A stretch of 64,000 bases of DNA from Avena insularis (lineage: Eukaryota; Streptophyta; Magnoliopsida; Poales; Poaceae), in assembly GCA_023614405.1 (NCBI GenBank), contig CM042694.1, forward strand, positions 129,585,711 to 129,649,710. Direction: 5' to 3'. Below the pieces are notes generated by a model. It did not search any database, was not told the DNA's origin, and was given only the letters and a program-made list of their open reading frames with translations. Position 1 is the stretch's first letter; each line of letters begins with the position of its first letter. Below are positions 63,601 through 64,000 of the stretch, in pieces. The position numbers and the translations under genes are program-made.

Positions 63601-64000
63601 GTATATTTGATACTTGTTCTGTTTTGCTGAAAATATGTCCTTCTGCATGAGAGGTGCTTGCTAGAGAGGAGGTGATGTTGCATGCTGATGGCGAGCATGA
63701 TGATGATGGCCAACGACGCTCTCCCTCAACATTTATCATTTAGTTTATATTTTGGATAGTTATTGTAATCAAAATATTATGAACTTCTTTAGTGTGTCCC
63801 ACACTTTGTGAGATGGTTATTCATATCAGTTTGTAACAAACAGTTGTTCTACTTTTATGAATGATTTCTATTTGTGTTCATATCTTGTTTGATTATATAT
63901 GAGTTATCCTTATTGTTTGAAACTAATTGATAATGCCTAAACATTTGTAAAATATTGATAATTGTAGATGTAGAGACCATTAGTTAGAAATAGTTAGCAC
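63601..64000 (+). other. Right edge: non-coding sequence after Copia G gag
   Basis: Contains a short GA/GATGAT-rich stretch (63660-63720), then AT-rich DNA. No protease, integrase or RT motif is visible. This may be an intron, a 3' untranslated region or unrelated DNA; the window ends before it can be decided. Confidence 0.4.

Larger units (their letters stand above)
16871..64000 (+). mobile_element. Copia G: BARE-like backbone element split by Gypsy C and Athila E
   Basis: Parts in order: LTR 16871-16973 and 31179-32889 (split by C), PBS 32891, leader 32904-34000, gag from 34001 (split by E after 34020, resuming at 62913). The LTR opens with ATGCCCTAGAG, the BARE signature, but the first ~10 bases are missing at the joint with element H. 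No protease, integrase or RT is seen up to the window end, so it may be gag-only, or the rest may lie beyond the edge. As host of two other insertions it is the oldest of the right-hand set. Confidence 0.8.

Noticed and set aside
1..64000. Intact host protein gene, rRNA or tRNA gene
   Set aside because: Both strands were read for known plant gene families and for tRNA-like cloverleaf sequences; all sizeable frames belong to retroelements. Only tRNA-complementary PBS sites were found.

Overview
This window is plant nuclear DNA, almost certainly from a large grass genome of the wheat/barley/Aegilops/rye tribe (Triticeae). It consists almost entirely of LTR retrotransposons nested inside one another. 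The evidence is seen in the sequence: Copia LTRs of the BARE/WIS/Angela type, Athila-type Gypsy elements with an Asp-tRNA-like primer-binding site, two Tat-type Gypsy elements with a second (archaeal-like) RNase H, a Stowaway-type MITE end and a grass-specific repeated pseudogene. I found no convincing intact host gene, rRNA, tRNA or CRISPR array.

Layout. Positions 1-393 are the end of an Athila LTR. 394-3514 holds a degenerate repeat-like stretch, a broken copy of a multicopy Triticeae ORF (1819-2830) and an unassigned repeat. That repeat is split by Copia B (3520-12969, minus strand, coding region deleted, TSD gactc). Copia B is itself split by a complete non-autonomous Athila element, A (4862-10575, TSD catac). 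The unassigned repeat resumes at 12975 and runs to a MITE remnant (14880-14954). A small-LTR Copia-type element H (15151-16870, minus strand) follows. From 16871 to the right edge the backbone is one BARE-like Copia, G (plus strand). G is interrupted twice: in its LTR by Tat-type Gypsy C (16974-31173, TSD ataca), and six codons into gag by Athila E (34021-62907, TSD attac). Athila E in turn carries Tat-type Gypsy D in its 5' LTR (34322-46486, TSD ccagg) and Copia F exactly at its internal/3'-LTR junction (52725-61305, minus strand, TSD tgttg). Every insertion except H and the backbone G has a readable 5-bp target-site duplication, so the order of events can be read: G first, then C and E, then D and F inside E; separately B, then A inside B.

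Coding content. C, D and F carry recognisable gag-protease-RT-RNase H-integrase reading frames, all broken by stops and frameshifts. Most stops look like C-to-T changes at CAG, CAA or CGA, as expected of methylated, silenced copies. Athila A and E lack polymerase. E has gag plus protease; A has an unrelated acidic 267-residue ORF at the gag position. A and E share LTR tips, primer-binding site, 3' untranslated region and polypurine tract, so they look like passengers of a common autonomous partner.

Most interesting content. Both Tat elements carry, between integrase and 3' LTR, a multi-exon gene on the opposite strand with canonical splice sites. It encodes a protein resembling the 'putative gypsy type transposon' (Transposase_28) family. 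Each of these genes has a minisatellite inside an intron. In all four Gypsy elements (A, C, D, E) the polypurine-tract motif recurs internally, and in A and E two such copies sit in a conserved hairpin pair.
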